This document shows, one piece after another, positions 26,665-37,126 of a stretch of 64,000 nucleotides of DNA. A program made the position numbers and the translations under genes. The DNA is from Planktomarina sp. (GTDB lineage Bacteria > Pseudomonadota > Alphaproteobacteria > Rhodobacterales > Rhodobacteraceae): contig JAHDBC010000007.1 of NCBI GenBank assembly GCA_020630595.1, positions 1 to 64,000 of the forward strand. Direction: 5' to 3'. The notes under the pieces are model-generated. The model saw only the letters and a program-made list of their open reading frames with translations, did no database searches and was not told the DNA's origin. Positions within the stretch are counted from its first letter, which is position 1; each line of letters opens with the position of its first letter.

Positions 26665-27747
26665 ATGTTGTATTGGCTGACCGCTTTGTCTGATGGCGGC
26701 GACTTCTTCAACCTGTTTCGCTACATCACATTTCGGGCAGGCGGGGCTTTCATGACATCGCTTGTTTTTGGGTTTGTGTTTGGACGCCCGTTGATCGATC
26801 TGATGCGGCGCAAACAAGGCAAAGGTCAGCCCATTCGCGACGACGGGCCAGAAGGGCATTTTTCAAAAGCAGGCACACCGACGATGGGCGGTGCGCTTAT
26901 TTTGGGGGCGCTGTTGGTGTCCACGCTTTTGTGGGCACGGCTGGACAATGGCTATATCTGGATCGTTTTGCTGGTAACGGCTGGGTTTGGGGCCATTGGT
27001 TTTGCGGATGATTTCGCAAAAGTGTCCAAACAAACGGTGGCGGGTGTGTCGGGCAAGGTGCGATTGGGGATCGGTTTTCTGATCGCGGCCGTTGCAGCAA
27101 TCAGCGCGTCGTATTTGCACCCGGGCGATTTGTCGAATGGCCTTGCCCTGCCGTTTTTGAAAGACGCGCTTTTGCCTTTGGGAATTTTGTTTGTGCCTTT
27201 CGCGATGCTTGTGATCGTGGGCAGTGCCAACGCAGTGAACCTGACCGATGGGCTGGATGGGCTGGCGATTATGCCGGTGATGATTGCGGCTGCCGCACTT
27301 GGGGTTTTGGCCTATGCCGTCGGCCGTGTGGATTTCACGGACTATCTGGATGTGCACTATGTGCCGGACACGGGCGAAATATTCGTGTTTTGCATGGCGC
27401 TGATCGGTGGGGGGCTTGGGTTTTTGTGGTACAATGCGCCACCCGCCGCAATCTTTATGGGCGACACGGGCAGCCTGGCACTTGGCGGGGCGTTGGGGTC
27501 CATCGCTGTTGTCACGAAACATGAATTGGTCTGGGTCATCATCGGCGGGGTTTTCGTGGTTGAAGCCCTAAGCGTGATAATCCAAGTTCTTTGGTTCAAA
27601 CGCACGGGACGCCGGGTTTTCCTGATGGCACCGATCCACCATCATTTTGAAAAGAAAGGGTGGGCGGAAAGCCAGATTGTGATCCGGTTTTGGATTGTGG
27701 CCATGATTTTGGCGATGATCGGTCTGGCGACACTAAAGGTGCGCTGA
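26665..27747 (+). CDS. mraY: Phospho-MurNAc-pentapeptide transferase MraY
   Basis: A 360-residue polytopic membrane enzyme (about ten segments) that transfers phospho-MurNAc-pentapeptide to undecaprenyl phosphate to form lipid I. It shows [32 protein letters not shown] with the Mg-binding aspartates, [25 protein letters not shown] and [12 protein letters not shown] with the HHH motif. Length and order are normal for the dcw cluster. A 130-base hairpin-rich gap separates it from murD. Confidence 0.97.
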   Translation: MLYWLTALSDGGDFFNLFRYITFRAGGAFMTSLVFGFVFGRPLIDLMRRKQGKGQPIRDDGPEGHFSKAGTPTMGGALILGALLVSTLLWARLDNGYIWIVLLVTAGFGAIGFADDFAKVSKQTVAGVSGKVRLGIGFLIAAVAAISASYLHPGDLSNGLALPFLKDALLPLGILFVPFAMLVIVGSANAVNLTDGLDGLAIMPVMIAAAALGVLAYAVGRVDFTDYLDVHYVPDTGEIFVFCMALIGGGLGFLWYNAPPAAIFMGDTGSLALGGALGSIAVVTKHELVWVIIGGVFVVEALSVIIQVLWFKRTGRRVFLMAPIHHHFEKKGWAESQIVIRFWIVAMILAMIGLATLKVR

Positions 27748-27754
27748 TCCTGTG

Positions 27755-27857
27755 GTGCGCCGTTCCGGCGCGCTTGATTTTGGTTCAAGCCCGCAGGGCT
27801 TGAACGTGCCTTCGGCGAGAGTATTTTGGGCAAAATGAAGATGGGGGCAGGCGCCCC
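27755..27857 (+). repeat. Hairpin cluster and possible dispersed repeat between mraY and murD
   Basis: Otherwise tightly packed, the cluster opens here into 130 non-coding bases. They hold GTGCGCC/GGCGCGC (27755-27773), a perfect 10-bp stem GTTCAAGCCC/GGGCTTGAAC with a 3-nt loop (27783-27805), the motif GAGTATTTTGGGCAAAATGA (27818-27837) and GGGGC/GCCCC (27844-27857). I recall motifs like the GAGTATTTT one as recurrent intergenic sequences in Rhodobacteraceae, but cannot test that here. Confidence 0.45.
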
Positions 27858-27877
27858 GTCGGGTTGGAGATGTGCAG

Positions 27878-29266
27878 ATGATCCCTGTTGCGGCGTGTTC
27901 TGGGCAAACGGTTATGGTTCTGGGGATGGGGCGGTCTGGCCTGTCTGCTGCGCTGGCCTTGCGGGCCGGCGGGGCCGATGTGCGGTGTTGGGATGATGGT
28001 GATGCAGGCCGCAAGCGCGCCGCCGAGGCCGGATTTGACACCCCTGATCCGCTAAAGGGGGGGCTGAATGGGGTTGATCTGCTGATCACTTCGCCCGGAA
28101 TTCCGCATCTGTATCCCAAACCGAACCCTGTCATCGATGCGGCCTTGCGCATGGGGGTTATGATCGACAATGACATTGGCCTTTTTTTCCGGTCTGTCGC
28201 ATCATCTGATTGGGCGCGGTTCGAAACGGTGCCGCGGGTCGTCGCGGTGACCGGATCAAACGGAAAATCCACCACGGCGGCGCTGATCCACCATTTGCTT
28301 GCCCATGCCGGGTTCAAAACACAGCTTGCCGGCAACATAGGGCGCGGTGTTTTGGATCTGGACCCCCTTGAAGACGGCGAAGTCGTGGTATTGGAACTGT
28401 CGTCGTATCAGACGGAACTGGCCCGGTCGCTGACCCCTGATATTGCCGTTTTCACGAACCTGTCGCCCGATCATCTGGATCGTCATGCGGGATATGGCGG
28501 GTATTTTGCCGCCAAGCGACGCCTGTTTGCAGAAGGCGGGCCGGACCGTGCGATAATTGGCGTCGATGAGGTTGAGGGACGGTTTTTGGCCATGCAGATG
28601 GCCGAGGCAAAGGGTGATGATCGTGTGATCCGTGTGTCTGCCGGTCAGAAGATTGCAGACGGGTGGAGCGTGACAGCCCGCAAAGGGTTTTTGGCGGAAA
28701 CCCGCAAGGGGCGGCAGGCGGGATCGATTGATTTGCGCGACATGTCGAATTTGCCTGGCGCGCACAATCATCAGAACGCCTGTGCGGCCTATGCGGTCTT
28801 GCGGGCGTTGCACGTTGCGCCACGTGAGATCGAGGCGGGGCTCGCCAGTTTTGCCGGATTGCCGCACCGCAGCCAGTTGGTGCGCAGCCTGAACGACGTG
28901 CGTTATGTCAATGACAGCAAGGCCACGAACGTTGACAGCGCCGCGAAAGCCTTGGGGGCGTTCACGAACATTCATTGGATTTGTGGTGGGCTGCAAAAAG
29001 AGGGCGGCCTTGATGGGTTGGGCGACGGTCTTTCAAATGTCAGCCATGCTTATGTGATTGGTCGCGAAGCGGAAGCGTTTGCAGTGCAGTTGGATGTGCC
29101 TGCGACAGTTTGCACAACGATGGAGGCTGCGGTGGCCGCGGCGCATAGCGCAGCGGTGCCCGGCGATGTGGTGTTGTTGGCACCTGCGGCCGCAAGTTTT
29201 GATCAATATGACAGCTTTGAAACCCGCGGGGCGCATTTCACCGATTTGGTCACAGCGCTGACTTGA
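27878..29266 (+). CDS. murD: UDP-MurNAc-alanine:D-glutamate ligase MurD
   Basis: A 462-residue ligase attaching D-glutamate to UDP-MurNAc-L-Ala. The N-terminal nucleotide-binding domain ([17 protein letters not shown]), the P-loop [49 protein letters not shown] and [18 protein letters not shown] near the end are all family landmarks. ATG 27878 has GGAGA eight bases upstream; GTG 27872 is a possible alternative. Its last 17 bases overlap the convergent flavoprotein gene. Confidence 0.95.
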   Translation: MIPVAACSGQTVMVLGMGRSGLSAALALRAGGADVRCWDDGDAGRKRAAEAGFDTPDPLKGGLNGVDLLITSPGIPHLYPKPNPVIDAALRMGVMIDNDIGLFFRSVASSDWARFETVPRVVAVTGSNGKSTTAALIHHLLAHAGFKTQLAGNIGRGVLDLDPLEDGEVVVLELSSYQTELARSLTPDIAVFTNLSPDHLDRHAGYGGYFAAKRRLFAEGGPDRAIIGVDEVEGRFLAMQMAEAKGDDRVIRVSAGQKIADGWSVTARKGFLAETRKGRQAGSIDLRDMSNLPGAHNHQNACAAYAVLRALHVAPREIEAGLASFAGLPHRSQLVRSLNDVRYVNDSKATNVDSAAKALGAFTNIHWICGGLQKEGGLDGLGDGLSNVSHAYVIGREAEAFAVQLDVPATVCTTMEAAVAAAHSAAVPGDVVLLAPAAASFDQYDSFETRGAHFTDLVTALT

Positions 29267-30440
29267 TGGCCTGTGCCGCGACCCAGCCCGACGACCACGC
29301 CCATTGGAAATTGTACCCGCCCAACCAACCGGTTACATCGACACATTCACCAATGAAATATAGGCCCGGGTGATCTTTGGCCTGCAGGGTTTGGGAAGAC
29401 AGGGCGTCTGTGTCGACGCCGCCCACCATGACTTCGGCTGTGCGATACCCTTCGGTGCCATTGGGATGCAGGGTCCAGTTCGCCATGCGATCGGTGATCG
29501 CGTCGATCTGTGCGGTCGTGATATCGCCCAATCGTTGTGGCAGGTTCAGCCCGGACAAGGCGACCGGGATCAAACGGGCGGGCAATGCCCCGTGAAATGC
29601 CGCATCCACGGACCGTTTTCCATGGGCTTGGCGGGCAGTTTGCAACAGACGCCGCGTTTCATCGGCAGACAGGATCGACAGTGAAACCGGATCGCCCGCC
29701 GACCAATAGCTGCTGGTCTGAAGTGCCGCTGGCCCCGACAGGCCCCGATGTGTAAACAGCGCCGCTTCTGTAAATGTGGCACCTGTGCGCATGGTTGATG
29801 GAAACGCCACGCCAGCCAGCGATTTGCACATATCCAGCGTGTCGCCCTGAAATGTGTAGGGCACCAACCCGGCAAAGGTTTCTGTGATCGGCAGGCCAAA
29901 TTGCTGGGCCAGTTTCAATCCAAAATCCGTAGCCCCCATTTTTGGGATGGGTTTGCCGCCCGTCGCGACAACAAGGTTGCGGGTGTGGCACGGATAGGCC
30001 CCATCTGGCCCTGACAGGTGAAGGGTGTATCCCGCAGGCCCGTTTTCCACACGCTGAACAGCGGTGTTCAGGGCTGTCTGTACACCAGCCGCGCTGACCG
30101 CACTGGTCAGCATATTGATAATGTCTTTGGCGGAATGGTCGCAAAACAACTGTCCCAGGGTTTTTTCGTGATACGCGATGCCGCTTTGCGCCACCCAATC
30201 AATGAAATCCCACTGGGTGTACCGGGCCAGCGCGGATTTCACGAAATGCGGGTTGCCAGAAATATAGTTTTCGGGTCCCGCATACATGTTCGTAAAATTG
30301 CAGCGACCACCGCCTGAAATGCGGATTTTTTCGCCTGCGGCCTTTGCGTGATCGATCAACAGCGTTCGACCGGGCGCTTGCGCGGCACACATCAATCCTG
30401 CCGCACCCGCCCCAATGATGATGGTGTCGAACTGAGCCAT
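29250..30440 (-). CDS. NAD(P)/FAD-dependent oxidoreductase, HI0933/BaiN family
   Basis: A 396-residue flavoprotein. The Rossmann motif [14 protein letters not shown] starts at residue 7; [15 protein letters not shown] is the hallmark of the HI0933-like family; [18 protein letters not shown] and the C-terminal [31 protein letters not shown] are further FAD contacts. The biological reaction of most members is unknown. It is transcribed against the dcw cluster between murD and ftsW, overlapping murD by 17 bases. ATG 30440 ([12 protein letters not shown]) is the family-like start. Confidence 0.85.
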   Translation of the reverse strand: MAQFDTIIIGAGAAGLMCAAQAPGRTLLIDHAKAAGEKIRISGGGRCNFTNMYAGPENYISGNPHFVKSALARYTQWDFIDWVAQSGIAYHEKTLGQLFCDHSAKDIINMLTSAVSAAGVQTALNTAVQRVENGPAGYTLHLSGPDGAYPCHTRNLVVATGGKPIPKMGATDFGLKLAQQFGLPITETFAGLVPYTFQGDTLDMCKSLAGVAFPSTMRTGATFTEAALFTHRGLSGPAALQTSSYWSAGDPVSLSILSADETRRLLQTARQAHGKRSVDAAFHGALPARLIPVALSGLNLPQRLGDITTAQIDAITDRMANWTLHPNGTEGYRTAEVMVGGVDTDALSSQTLQAKDHPGLYFIGECVDVTGWLGGYNFQWAWSSGWVAAQAIKSAL

Positions 30441-30533
30441 TTTGACAGCGCCATTCCTTACTGGAAAATCGATCCGATTTCGGCTATGCATAGGTCAAGA
30501 GCCCCAAAGGGCCAAGCAGTACAGGCAGTGTCT

Positions 30534-31700
30534 ATGACAGATATTATGCACGGGCGGACCGCAGCGCCGGTCCAAGACCCGATTTTGCCGCGTTGGTGGC
30601 GGTCGGTTGACCGTTGGACCATGGCGTCGGTCATCTTTCTTTTTGCGATTGGCATCATTCTGGCGCTGGCGTCATCGCCGCCGCTGGCAGACAAGAACAA
30701 TCTGGCGAACCCGTTTCACTATTTTGAACGCCAGTTGGTGTTTGGCGGGGCCGCACTTGTGGCGATGGTGGTCATGTCGATCCTGTCGGTGGCCACCGTG
30801 CGTCGGTTGGCGACGCTGGGATTTGCCATCGCACTGGTCGGGTTGGTGTTGCTGCCTGTGTTTGGAACAGATTTCGGCAAAGGTGCGACCCGTTGGTATT
30901 CGCTGGGATTTGCGTCTGTGCAACCATCCGAATTTTTAAAGCCCGGGTTTGTGGTGTTTGCCGCCTGGCTTTTGGCGGCGACCCATGATGTGAATGGCCC
31001 CCCGGGCCGGATCATGTCGTTTGTTCTGGCCGTATTGATCGCGGCTGTGCTGGCGATGCAGCCAGATTTTGGGCAGGCATGTTTGATCCTGTTTGGGTGG
31101 GGTGTGATGTATTTTGCCGCCGGTGCGCCGTTTGTTCTTTTGCTGTCCATGGCGGGGGCTGCGGTGTTCGCGGGGTTTGTGGCCTATAACAATTCCGAAC
31201 ACTTTGCCCGGCGGATTGACGGGTTTCTATCTGCGGATGTGGATCCAAACACCCAGCTGGGCTATGCCGCGAACGCCATTCGCGAAGGTGGGGTGTTTGG
31301 TGTCGGCACCGGCGAAGGGTCCGTTAAGTGGCAATTGCCCGATGCGCACACGGATTTCATCATTGCGGTGGCCGCCGAAGAATATGGCGTGATCCTTGTT
31401 CTGCTTATTCTGGGTCTTTATGCGCTGATCGTCTTGCGGTCGTTTCTGCGCCTGATAGAGGAACGCGATATGTTCGTGCGCCTTGCGGGCACGGGATTGG
31501 TCGCCATGTTTGGTGTGCAAGCGATGATCAACATGGGCGTGGCCGTGCGGCTGCTGCCTGCCAAGGGTATGACGTTGCCGTTTGTCAGTTACGGTGGGTC
31601 ATCGCTGATCGCAGGGGGGATTGCATTGGGCATGATCCTGGCCTTTACCCGTCGCCGTCCGCAGGGGGCCTTTGGCAACCTGATGCGAGAGTATAGATGA
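30534..31700 (+). CDS. ftsW: Peptidoglycan glycosyltransferase FtsW (SEDS)
   Basis: A 388-residue polytopic membrane enzyme of the SEDS family, polymerising septal glycan with FtsI. Ten membrane segments are expected; family motifs [77 protein letters not shown] and [17 protein letters not shown] are clear. ATG 30534 is preferred over a long upstream extension antisense to the flavoprotein. It restarts the dcw cluster after the opposing gene, so it likely has its own promoter in 30441-30533, and it overlaps murG by four bases. Confidence 0.95.
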   Translation: MTDIMHGRTAAPVQDPILPRWWRSVDRWTMASVIFLFAIGIILALASSPPLADKNNLANPFHYFERQLVFGGAALVAMVVMSILSVATVRRLATLGFAIALVGLVLLPVFGTDFGKGATRWYSLGFASVQPSEFLKPGFVVFAAWLLAATHDVNGPPGRIMSFVLAVLIAAVLAMQPDFGQACLILFGWGVMYFAAGAPFVLLLSMAGAAVFAGFVAYNNSEHFARRIDGFLSADVDPNTQLGYAANAIREGGVFGVGTGEGSVKWQLPDAHTDFIIAVAAEEYGVILVLLILGLYALIVLRSFLRLIEERDMFVRLAGTGLVAMFGVQAMINMGVAVRLLPAKGMTLPFVSYGGSSLIAGGIALGMILAFTRRRPQGAFGNLMREYR

Positions 31701-32797
31701 CGACACCTCCTTTATTGGTGCTGGCCGCTGGCGGAACCGGGGGACACATGTTCCCCGCGCAGGCGCTGGCCGAAGCGATGCTGGAAAAAGGCTGGCGTGT
31801 GCGCCTGTCGACCGATGATCGCGGGGCACGCTATGTTGGCGGGTTTCCGGATGCTGTCGACATAGATGTGGTGAAATCCGCGACCTTTGCGCATGCTGGG
31901 ATCGGGTCCAAGTTGCGCGTGCCGTTTCGGATTCTGTCGGGCATTCTATCAGCGCGGCGGCGTATGAAACGCGACCGTCCTGCCGTTGTTGTGGGCTTTG
32001 GCGGCTATCCTGCGATCCCGGCCATGGGCGCGGCCACATCACTGAAAATCCCGACGATGATCCACGAACAAAACGGCGTATTGGGGCGTGTGAACCAATT
32101 GTTCGCCAAACGGGTTGATACGGTGGCCTGTGGCACGTGGCCGACCGAATTGCCCGAAGGCATTGACGGCGTGCCGGTTGGAAATCCTGTGCGTGCATCC
32201 GTGCTGGCCAAACACGGGGCAGGGTACATTCCGCCCGGGGATTACCCGATGGATTTGTTGGTCATGGGGGGGTCGCAGGGTGCGCGCATCCTGTCTGATG
32301 TTGTGCCGCATGCGCTGGCTGCTTTGCCCGACGCCATGCGCGACAATTTGAAAGTGTCCCATCAGGCCCGCGCGGAAGATCATGACCGCGTCGCACAGGT
32401 TTACGAAGCGGCGGGTATCCGTGCAGATGTCAGCGCATTTTTTGATGATGTGCCCAGCCGGATCAGTCAGGCACAGCTGATCATCAGCCGATCCGGTGCG
32501 TCTTCTGTGGCGGACATCAGCGTTATTGGCAGGCCCGCACTGTTTGTGCCGTTGGCCGCTGCCATCCGGGACGAACAATCGGCCAATGCCCGCGAAATGG
32601 TTGCCGCTGGCGGCGCGCTTGTGCTGACCGAAGATGAATTTACGGTGGATGCCGTGACTGCGGCGGTATCAGATGTTTTGGGGGATGAGGCCAAGGCGAA
32701 TGCGATGGCCGCTGCAGCCCTATCGTGCGCCCGGCCCGGGGCAACCGATGATCTGGTCGCACTGGTCGAACACTTGGCCGGGGGGGCCACGCAATGA
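31697..32797 (+). CDS. murG: UDP-GlcNAc transferase MurG
   Basis: A 366-residue peripheral GT-B glycosyltransferase that converts lipid I to lipid II at the inner face of the membrane. [20 protein letters not shown] is the N-terminal glycine-rich loop; [38 protein letters not shown] and [12 protein letters not shown] are family motifs, and the C-terminal region has [14 protein letters not shown]. Overlaps with ftsW and murC of four bases each show coupling. Confidence 0.96.
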   Translation: MTTPPLLVLAAGGTGGHMFPAQALAEAMLEKGWRVRLSTDDRGARYVGGFPDAVDIDVVKSATFAHAGIGSKLRVPFRILSGILSARRRMKRDRPAVVVGFGGYPAIPAMGAATSLKIPTMIHEQNGVLGRVNQLFAKRVDTVACGTWPTELPEGIDGVPVGNPVRASVLAKHGAGYIPPGDYPMDLLVMGGSQGARILSDVVPHALAALPDAMRDNLKVSHQARAEDHDRVAQVYEAAGIRADVSAFFDDVPSRISQAQLIISRSGASSVADISVIGRPALFVPLAAAIRDEQSANAREMVAAGGALVLTEDEFTVDAVTAAVSDVLGDEAKANAMAAAALSCARPGATDDLVALVEHLAGGATQ

Positions 32798-34188
32798 ACG
32801 GAATGACAAAACTGCCTGTCGAACTGGGCGCGATCCATTTTGTTGGCATTGGGGGCATCGGCATGTCTGGCATTGCCGAAGTGCTGCTGGATCATGGCTA
32901 TACGGTGCAAGGATCTGACCTGAAGGCATCGAAAATCACCGGCCGACTGGAAGAATTGGGTGCGCGGATTTTCATCGGCCAATCTGCAGAAAATCTGGAC
33001 GGGGCAGAGGTCATCGTGATTTCATCCGCGATCAAGCCTGGCAACGCCGAACTGGACGCCGCCCGTGCAAAAGGGTTGCCCGTCGTGCGCCGTGCGGAGA
33101 TGCTGGCGGAACTGATGCGCCTGAAATCAAACATTGCCGTGGCAGGAACCCATGGCAAAACGACCACAACAACCATGGTTGCCACCGTTTTGCATCATGG
33201 CGATTTGGACCCAACGGTCATCAATGGCGGCATCATCCACGCGTTTGAATCCAACGCACGCACGGGCCAAGGGGAATGGATGGTCGTGGAAGCCGATGAA
33301 AGCGATGGCACCTTCAACCGTTTGCCCGCAACCATCGGAATTGTCACAAACATCGACCCGGAACACATGGAACACTGGGGCGATTTTGATACGCTGCGCA
33401 AAGGGTTCTTGGATTTCGTTTCCAACATTCCATTTTATGGATTGGCCGTGTGTTGCACTGACCATCCAGAGGTTCAGGCGCTGGTCGGAAAGATCACTGA
33501 TCGCCGTGTTGTCACGTTCGGCTTTAACGCACAGGCCGATGTGCGTGCGGTCAACCTGCGTTATTCTGGCGGCGTTGCGCATTTCGATGTTCAACTGCAG
33601 CATCTGGACGAAGTGATCGAAGGTTGCGCATTGCCCATGCCGGGCGACCACAACGTATCGAACGCATTGTCTGCGGTCGCCGTTGCGCGGCATTTGGGAA
33701 TGGCCGGGGCCGAAATTCGCGCAGCCCTCAAATCCTTTGGCGGGGTCAACCGCCGCTTTACCCGCGTGGGCGAAGTCAACGGGGTGACCATCATCGATGA
33801 TTATGGCCACCATCCGGTTGAAATCGCCGCTGTCTTAAAAGCCGCGCGCCAATCCCACGACGGGCGGGTCTTGGCGGTTCACCAGCCGCACCGCTACACC
33901 CGTCTGGATGATCTGTTTGAAGAATTCTGTTCCTGTTTCAACGACGCCGATGTTGTTGGGATCATGGATGTGTTCGCAGCCGGTGAAGATCCCATCGACG
34001 GTGCGGATATGAACGGTTTGGTGGCCGGGTTAACCGCGCATGGCCATCGGCACGCGGTCGCTGTGCCTGATGAAGATGCGCTTTTGACCTTTGTGAAAGA
34101 ACACGCGCAGCCGGGCGATATGCTTGTCTGTCTTGGCGCCGGAACGATCAGCGGCTGGACAAACGCGCTGCCTGCCAAACTGGCCTAG
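32794..34188 (+). CDS. murC: UDP-MurNAc:L-alanine ligase MurC
   Basis: A 464-residue Mur ligase adding the first amino acid of the stem peptide. It starts with [17 protein letters not shown] (dinucleotide-like fold), has the P-loop [19 protein letters not shown] near 111-129, [21 protein letters not shown] and [18 protein letters not shown]. Length is normal. Its last four bases overlap the stop of a convergent LLM-oxidoreductase gene, so murB, ddl, ftsQ, ftsA and ftsZ do not follow here. Confidence 0.97.
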   Translation: MNGMTKLPVELGAIHFVGIGGIGMSGIAEVLLDHGYTVQGSDLKASKITGRLEELGARIFIGQSAENLDGAEVIVISSAIKPGNAELDAARAKGLPVVRRAEMLAELMRLKSNIAVAGTHGKTTTTTMVATVLHHGDLDPTVINGGIIHAFESNARTGQGEWMVVEADESDGTFNRLPATIGIVTNIDPEHMEHWGDFDTLRKGFLDFVSNIPFYGLAVCCTDHPEVQALVGKITDRRVVTFGFNAQADVRAVNLRYSGGVAHFDVQLQHLDEVIEGCALPMPGDHNVSNALSAVAVARHLGMAGAEIRAALKSFGGVNRRFTRVGEVNGVTIIDDYGHHPVEIAAVLKAARQSHDGRVLAVHQPHRYTRLDDLFEEFCSCFNDADVVGIMDVFAAGEDPIDGADMNGLVAGLTAHGHRHAVAVPDEDALLTFVKEHAQPGDMLVCLGAGTISGWTNALPAKLA

Positions 34189-35135
34189 GGGGCAAGCGCC
34201 GGCATCACGTCTTGGGCAATGCGGTGCATCGTTTCTTCGATATCCGCATTGTTGTAGCGCAGATTCAGCGCGACATGGTTTACCCCCAAGTCCCGCAGCG
34301 CCAAAAGATGTTCGGACAAAAACCGGGTTCCGCATTGGTATCCCAACGCGATGGGCCGGGTTGGCCAATCGGGCTTTGCCATCAGATCAATATACAGCGA
34401 CTGCAGCACCGGTTTGTCCGGCTGCCCTGCGCCAGCCAGGCGCGCCCTGTAATCAGACACCAGTCTGGCTTGAACAGCTTCGCTGCGGGGATAGGTGATC
34501 CAACCATCACCGTGGGTTGCAACCCAATCAGGGTCTTGTTGACTGCCGCCGGTGATCAACAGCGGGACCGTGCCCGATTGTGGTTTTGGCAACATATCCA
34601 TGCGACCATTCAAAATGCCCTGATCGGCTTGATGTGTGGGCCAATCGGAAAAGCACGCCCGGATGTATTCAACGCTGTCGCGAAACCGCGCGCCACGCCC
34701 GTCGTAATCCATGTTCAACGCCGGATATTCTTCGGGTCGGTCGCCCGATGCGATGCCCATGATGCAGCGCCCCCCGGACAGGTGATCGACGCTTGCGATG
34801 GATTTTGCCACATGGGCCGGGTGCCGCAACGGCAGGATGACACTCGCCACCCCAAGGCTGATCGTGCGTGTTCTGGCTGCCAAAGCGCCCAAGTATACAA
34901 ACGGGTCCAGCATCTGACCGACATCGCCAAAACTTGGCACGTGAAACGGAATGTCACGCAACCAAAGCGCCGAAAATCCAAGGTTTTCGGCCAATTGCGC
35001 GCGTTCGAAATGGCGTTCCAAACTTGGCAAGTCTTCGAACAGATAGGATTCAACAGGTGTCACCAATCCCAGCGACAGCCCCCCTTTCTTGAAGGTGTGA
35101 CTGAAGCCGGATGAGATCGGTTGAAACCCCGCCAT
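34185..35135 (-). CDS. Luciferase-like (LLM) flavin oxidoreductase, BA3436-type
   Basis: A 316-residue TIM-barrel protein of the bacterial luciferase superfamily, expected to use reduced FMN or F420. [70 protein letters not shown] and [15 protein letters not shown] match the sub-family I recall as TIGR03571. The substrate is unknown. ATG 35135 begins two bases after the SMR stop, so it is the third gene of mmsA-SMR-LLM. It ends tail-to-tail with murC. Confidence 0.82.
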   Translation of the reverse strand: MAGFQPISSGFSHTFKKGGLSLGLVTPVESYLFEDLPSLERHFERAQLAENLGFSALWLRDIPFHVPSFGDVGQMLDPFVYLGALAARTRTISLGVASVILPLRHPAHVAKSIASVDHLSGGRCIMGIASGDRPEEYPALNMDYDGRGARFRDSVEYIRACFSDWPTHQADQGILNGRMDMLPKPQSGTVPLLITGGSQQDPDWVATHGDGWITYPRSEAVQARLVSDYRARLAGAGQPDKPVLQSLYIDLMAKPDWPTRPIALGYQCGTRFLSEHLLALRDLGVNHVALNLRYNNADIEETMHRIAQDVMPALAP

Positions 35136-35137
35136 GA

Positions 35138-35473
35138 TCAATGAACCGTTGATTTGGAAAACAGGTTGATGATGACAACACCTGCAATGATGAATCCCAT
35201 ACCGATCAACGCAGGCATATCCAGTTTTTGACCAAATATCACAAACCCGATGATCGTGATCGACACAATGCCCAGGCCCGACCATATGGCATAAACGATC
35301 CCCACTGGCATGTACTTCAGTGTCAGACCCATAAGATACAGGGCCACGACAAAGCTGACCACCGTCAGGATCGAAGGCCCAATCCGGGTGAACTGATCGC
35401 TGGCTTTCATGGCCGACGTGCCGATGGTTTCAGCGACAATCGCAAAAAACAGATAGATATAGTGGGCGGGCAT
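35138..35473 (-). CDS. Small multidrug resistance (SMR) transporter
   Basis: A 111-residue inner-membrane protein with four membrane helices. Glu15 in the first helix (AIVAETIGTSAMK) aligns with the essential Glu14 of EmrE; YAIWSGLG carries the conserved Trp; GMGFIIAGVVIINL is the last helix. Such proteins work as antiparallel dimers exchanging protons for cationic drugs, guanidinium or polyamines; the substrate cannot be told from sequence. ATG 35473 follows a hairpin that covers the ribosome-binding region. Confidence 0.92.
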   Translation of the reverse strand: MPAHYIYLFFAIVAETIGTSAMKASDQFTRIGPSILTVVSFVVALYLMGLTLKYMPVGIVYAIWSGLGIVSITIIGFVIFGQKLDMPALIGMGFIIAGVVIINLFSKSTVH

Positions 35474-35499
35474 GGGGCAACCTTTCAAAGCGTTGCCCC
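35474..35499 (-). promoter_or_regulatory. RNA hairpin abutting the SMR start codon
   Basis: In the mRNA, GGGGCAAC pairs perfectly with GTTGCCCC around a 10-nt loop (GCTTTGAAAG), and the 3' arm touches the AUG. The only ribosome site, AAAGG, lies at the loop and stem junction, so folding would hinder initiation. I find no match to known guanidine riboswitch loops. Confidence 0.55.
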
Positions 35500-35542
35500 A
35501 GCCGTAGCGCGTTTTGCATTGGGCGAAAATGCCCTGCAGCGA

Positions 35543-37042
35543 CTACTCCATCACTGGAATGGAAAATTCGCCGCCTTCCTTGATGCCCGAAGGCCAGCGG
35601 GCCGTGACGGTTTTGGTGCGCGTATAGAATTTGAACGCATCCGGCCCATGCTGGTTCAGATCGCCAAACATGGATTTTTTCCACCCACCAAAGGTGTGAT
35701 AGGCCAATGGAACAGGGATCGGCACATTGACCCCGACCATGCCAATATTGATCCGGTTCGCAAAATCACGCGCCGTATCACCGTCGCGGGTGAAAATGGC
35801 CGTGCCATTCCCATATTCGTGATCAATCGCCAGATTGATCGCTTCTTCGTAGGATTGCGCACGGACCGTTGACAGAACCGGACCAAAGATTTCGGTGGTA
35901 TAAATGTCCATGTCCTTGGTCACATTGTCGAACAAATGCGCGCCAACAAAGAACCCGTCTTCATAGCCTTGCAGTTTGAAATCACGCCCATCGACCACCA
36001 GTTTGGCGCCCTGATCAATCCCAGTCTGAACCAAGCGTTCGATGTTGGCCTTTGCGGCTGCGGTGACCACGGGGCCGAAATCCACATCGTTGCCAGCTGT
36101 GTAAGGGCCAACTTTCAATGCTTCGATCCGGGGCACCAGCTTTTCAATCAGACGGTCTGCGGTTTCATCACCCACGGGAACTGCAACTGAAATCGCCATG
36201 CAGCGTTCGCCTGCCGCGCCGTAGCCTGCACCCACCAACGCATCCGCCGCCTGATCCATGTCGGCATCGGGCATGATGATCATGTGGTTTTTCGCACCCC
36301 CGAAACACTGGACCCGTTTGCCGTTCGCGCAGCCACGTTCATAGATATAGGCGGCAATGGGCGTTGATCCGACAAACCCGATTGACTGGATGGTTTCATT
36401 GTCCAACAGGGCGTCGACGGCTTCTTTGTCGCCATTCACAACCTGCAAAATGCCCTTGGGCAGGCCCGCTTCTTCCATCAGTTCCGCCAGCATCAAGGGG
36501 ACAGATGGATCCCGTTCCGAAGGTTTCAGAATGAATGCGTTGCCGCACACAATCGCGGGCGCAAACATCCACATCGGGATCATGGCCGGGAAATTGAAAG
36601 GGGTGATCCCCGCCGTCACACCCAACGGTTGGCGCAGGGAATACATATCAATGCCGGGGCCAGCGCTGTCGGTAAATTCACCCTTCAGCAGATGCGGCGC
36701 GCCGATGCAGAATTCGCAAACTTCCAATCCGCGAATAACGTCGCCTTTGGCATCTGGCAGTGTCTTGCCGTGTTCGCGGGATAACGCTTCTGCCAGCTTG
36801 TCCATATCGCGGTGCAGCAGATCAACGAATTTCATCATCACACGCGCCCGGCGCTGCGGGTTCACGGCGGCCCATGCGGGTTGCGCTGCGGCGGCGATGT
36901 CGACGGCTTGGTTGATTTCTGCGGCGCTGGCCAACGGCACGCTGGATTGCACTTCGCCTGTTGCGGGGTTGTAAACATCAGCCGCCCGGCCAGATGTGCC
37001 GGCAACATGTGCGCCGTTGATGTAATGGGTCAGTTCTTGCAT
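35543..37042 (-). CDS. mmsA: Methylmalonate-semialdehyde dehydrogenase (CoA-acylating)
   Basis: A 499-residue aldehyde dehydrogenase converting (methyl)malonate semialdehyde with CoA and NAD to propionyl- or acetyl-CoA in valine, inositol or beta-alanine breakdown. Family marks: HYINGAHVAGTSGR, LRQPLGVTAGITPFNFPAMIPMWM, GSTPIAAYIYERGCANGKRVQCFGGAKNHMIIMPDAD, and the catalytic cysteine in AAGERCMAIS. KSMFGDLNQHGPDAFKFYTRTKTVTARW ends it as in MmsA. It leads mmsA-SMR-LLM and is divergent from a LysR gene 84 bases away that may control it. Confidence 0.93.
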   Translation of the reverse strand: MQELTHYINGAHVAGTSGRAADVYNPATGEVQSSVPLASAAEINQAVDIAAAAQPAWAAVNPQRRARVMMKFVDLLHRDMDKLAEALSREHGKTLPDAKGDVIRGLEVCEFCIGAPHLLKGEFTDSAGPGIDMYSLRQPLGVTAGITPFNFPAMIPMWMFAPAIVCGNAFILKPSERDPSVPLMLAELMEEAGLPKGILQVVNGDKEAVDALLDNETIQSIGFVGSTPIAAYIYERGCANGKRVQCFGGAKNHMIIMPDADMDQAADALVGAGYGAAGERCMAISVAVPVGDETADRLIEKLVPRIEALKVGPYTAGNDVDFGPVVTAAAKANIERLVQTGIDQGAKLVVDGRDFKLQGYEDGFFVGAHLFDNVTKDMDIYTTEIFGPVLSTVRAQSYEEAINLAIDHEYGNGTAIFTRDGDTARDFANRINIGMVGVNVPIPVPLAYHTFGGWKKSMFGDLNQHGPDAFKFYTRTKTVTARWPSGIKEGGEFSIPVME

Positions 37043-37126
37043 CGGAAGTCTCCTTTGCGCGGGACCATACATTGCATTTTCAGATGAACCAGTGGACAAT
37101 TGGCAAAATCATTTTGCGGAAATGCA

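Noticed and set aside
35474-35542. Guanidine-II (mini-ykkC) riboswitch before the SMR gene
   Set aside because: Two hairpins are present, but neither loop has the ACGR signature, so the class cannot be assigned.
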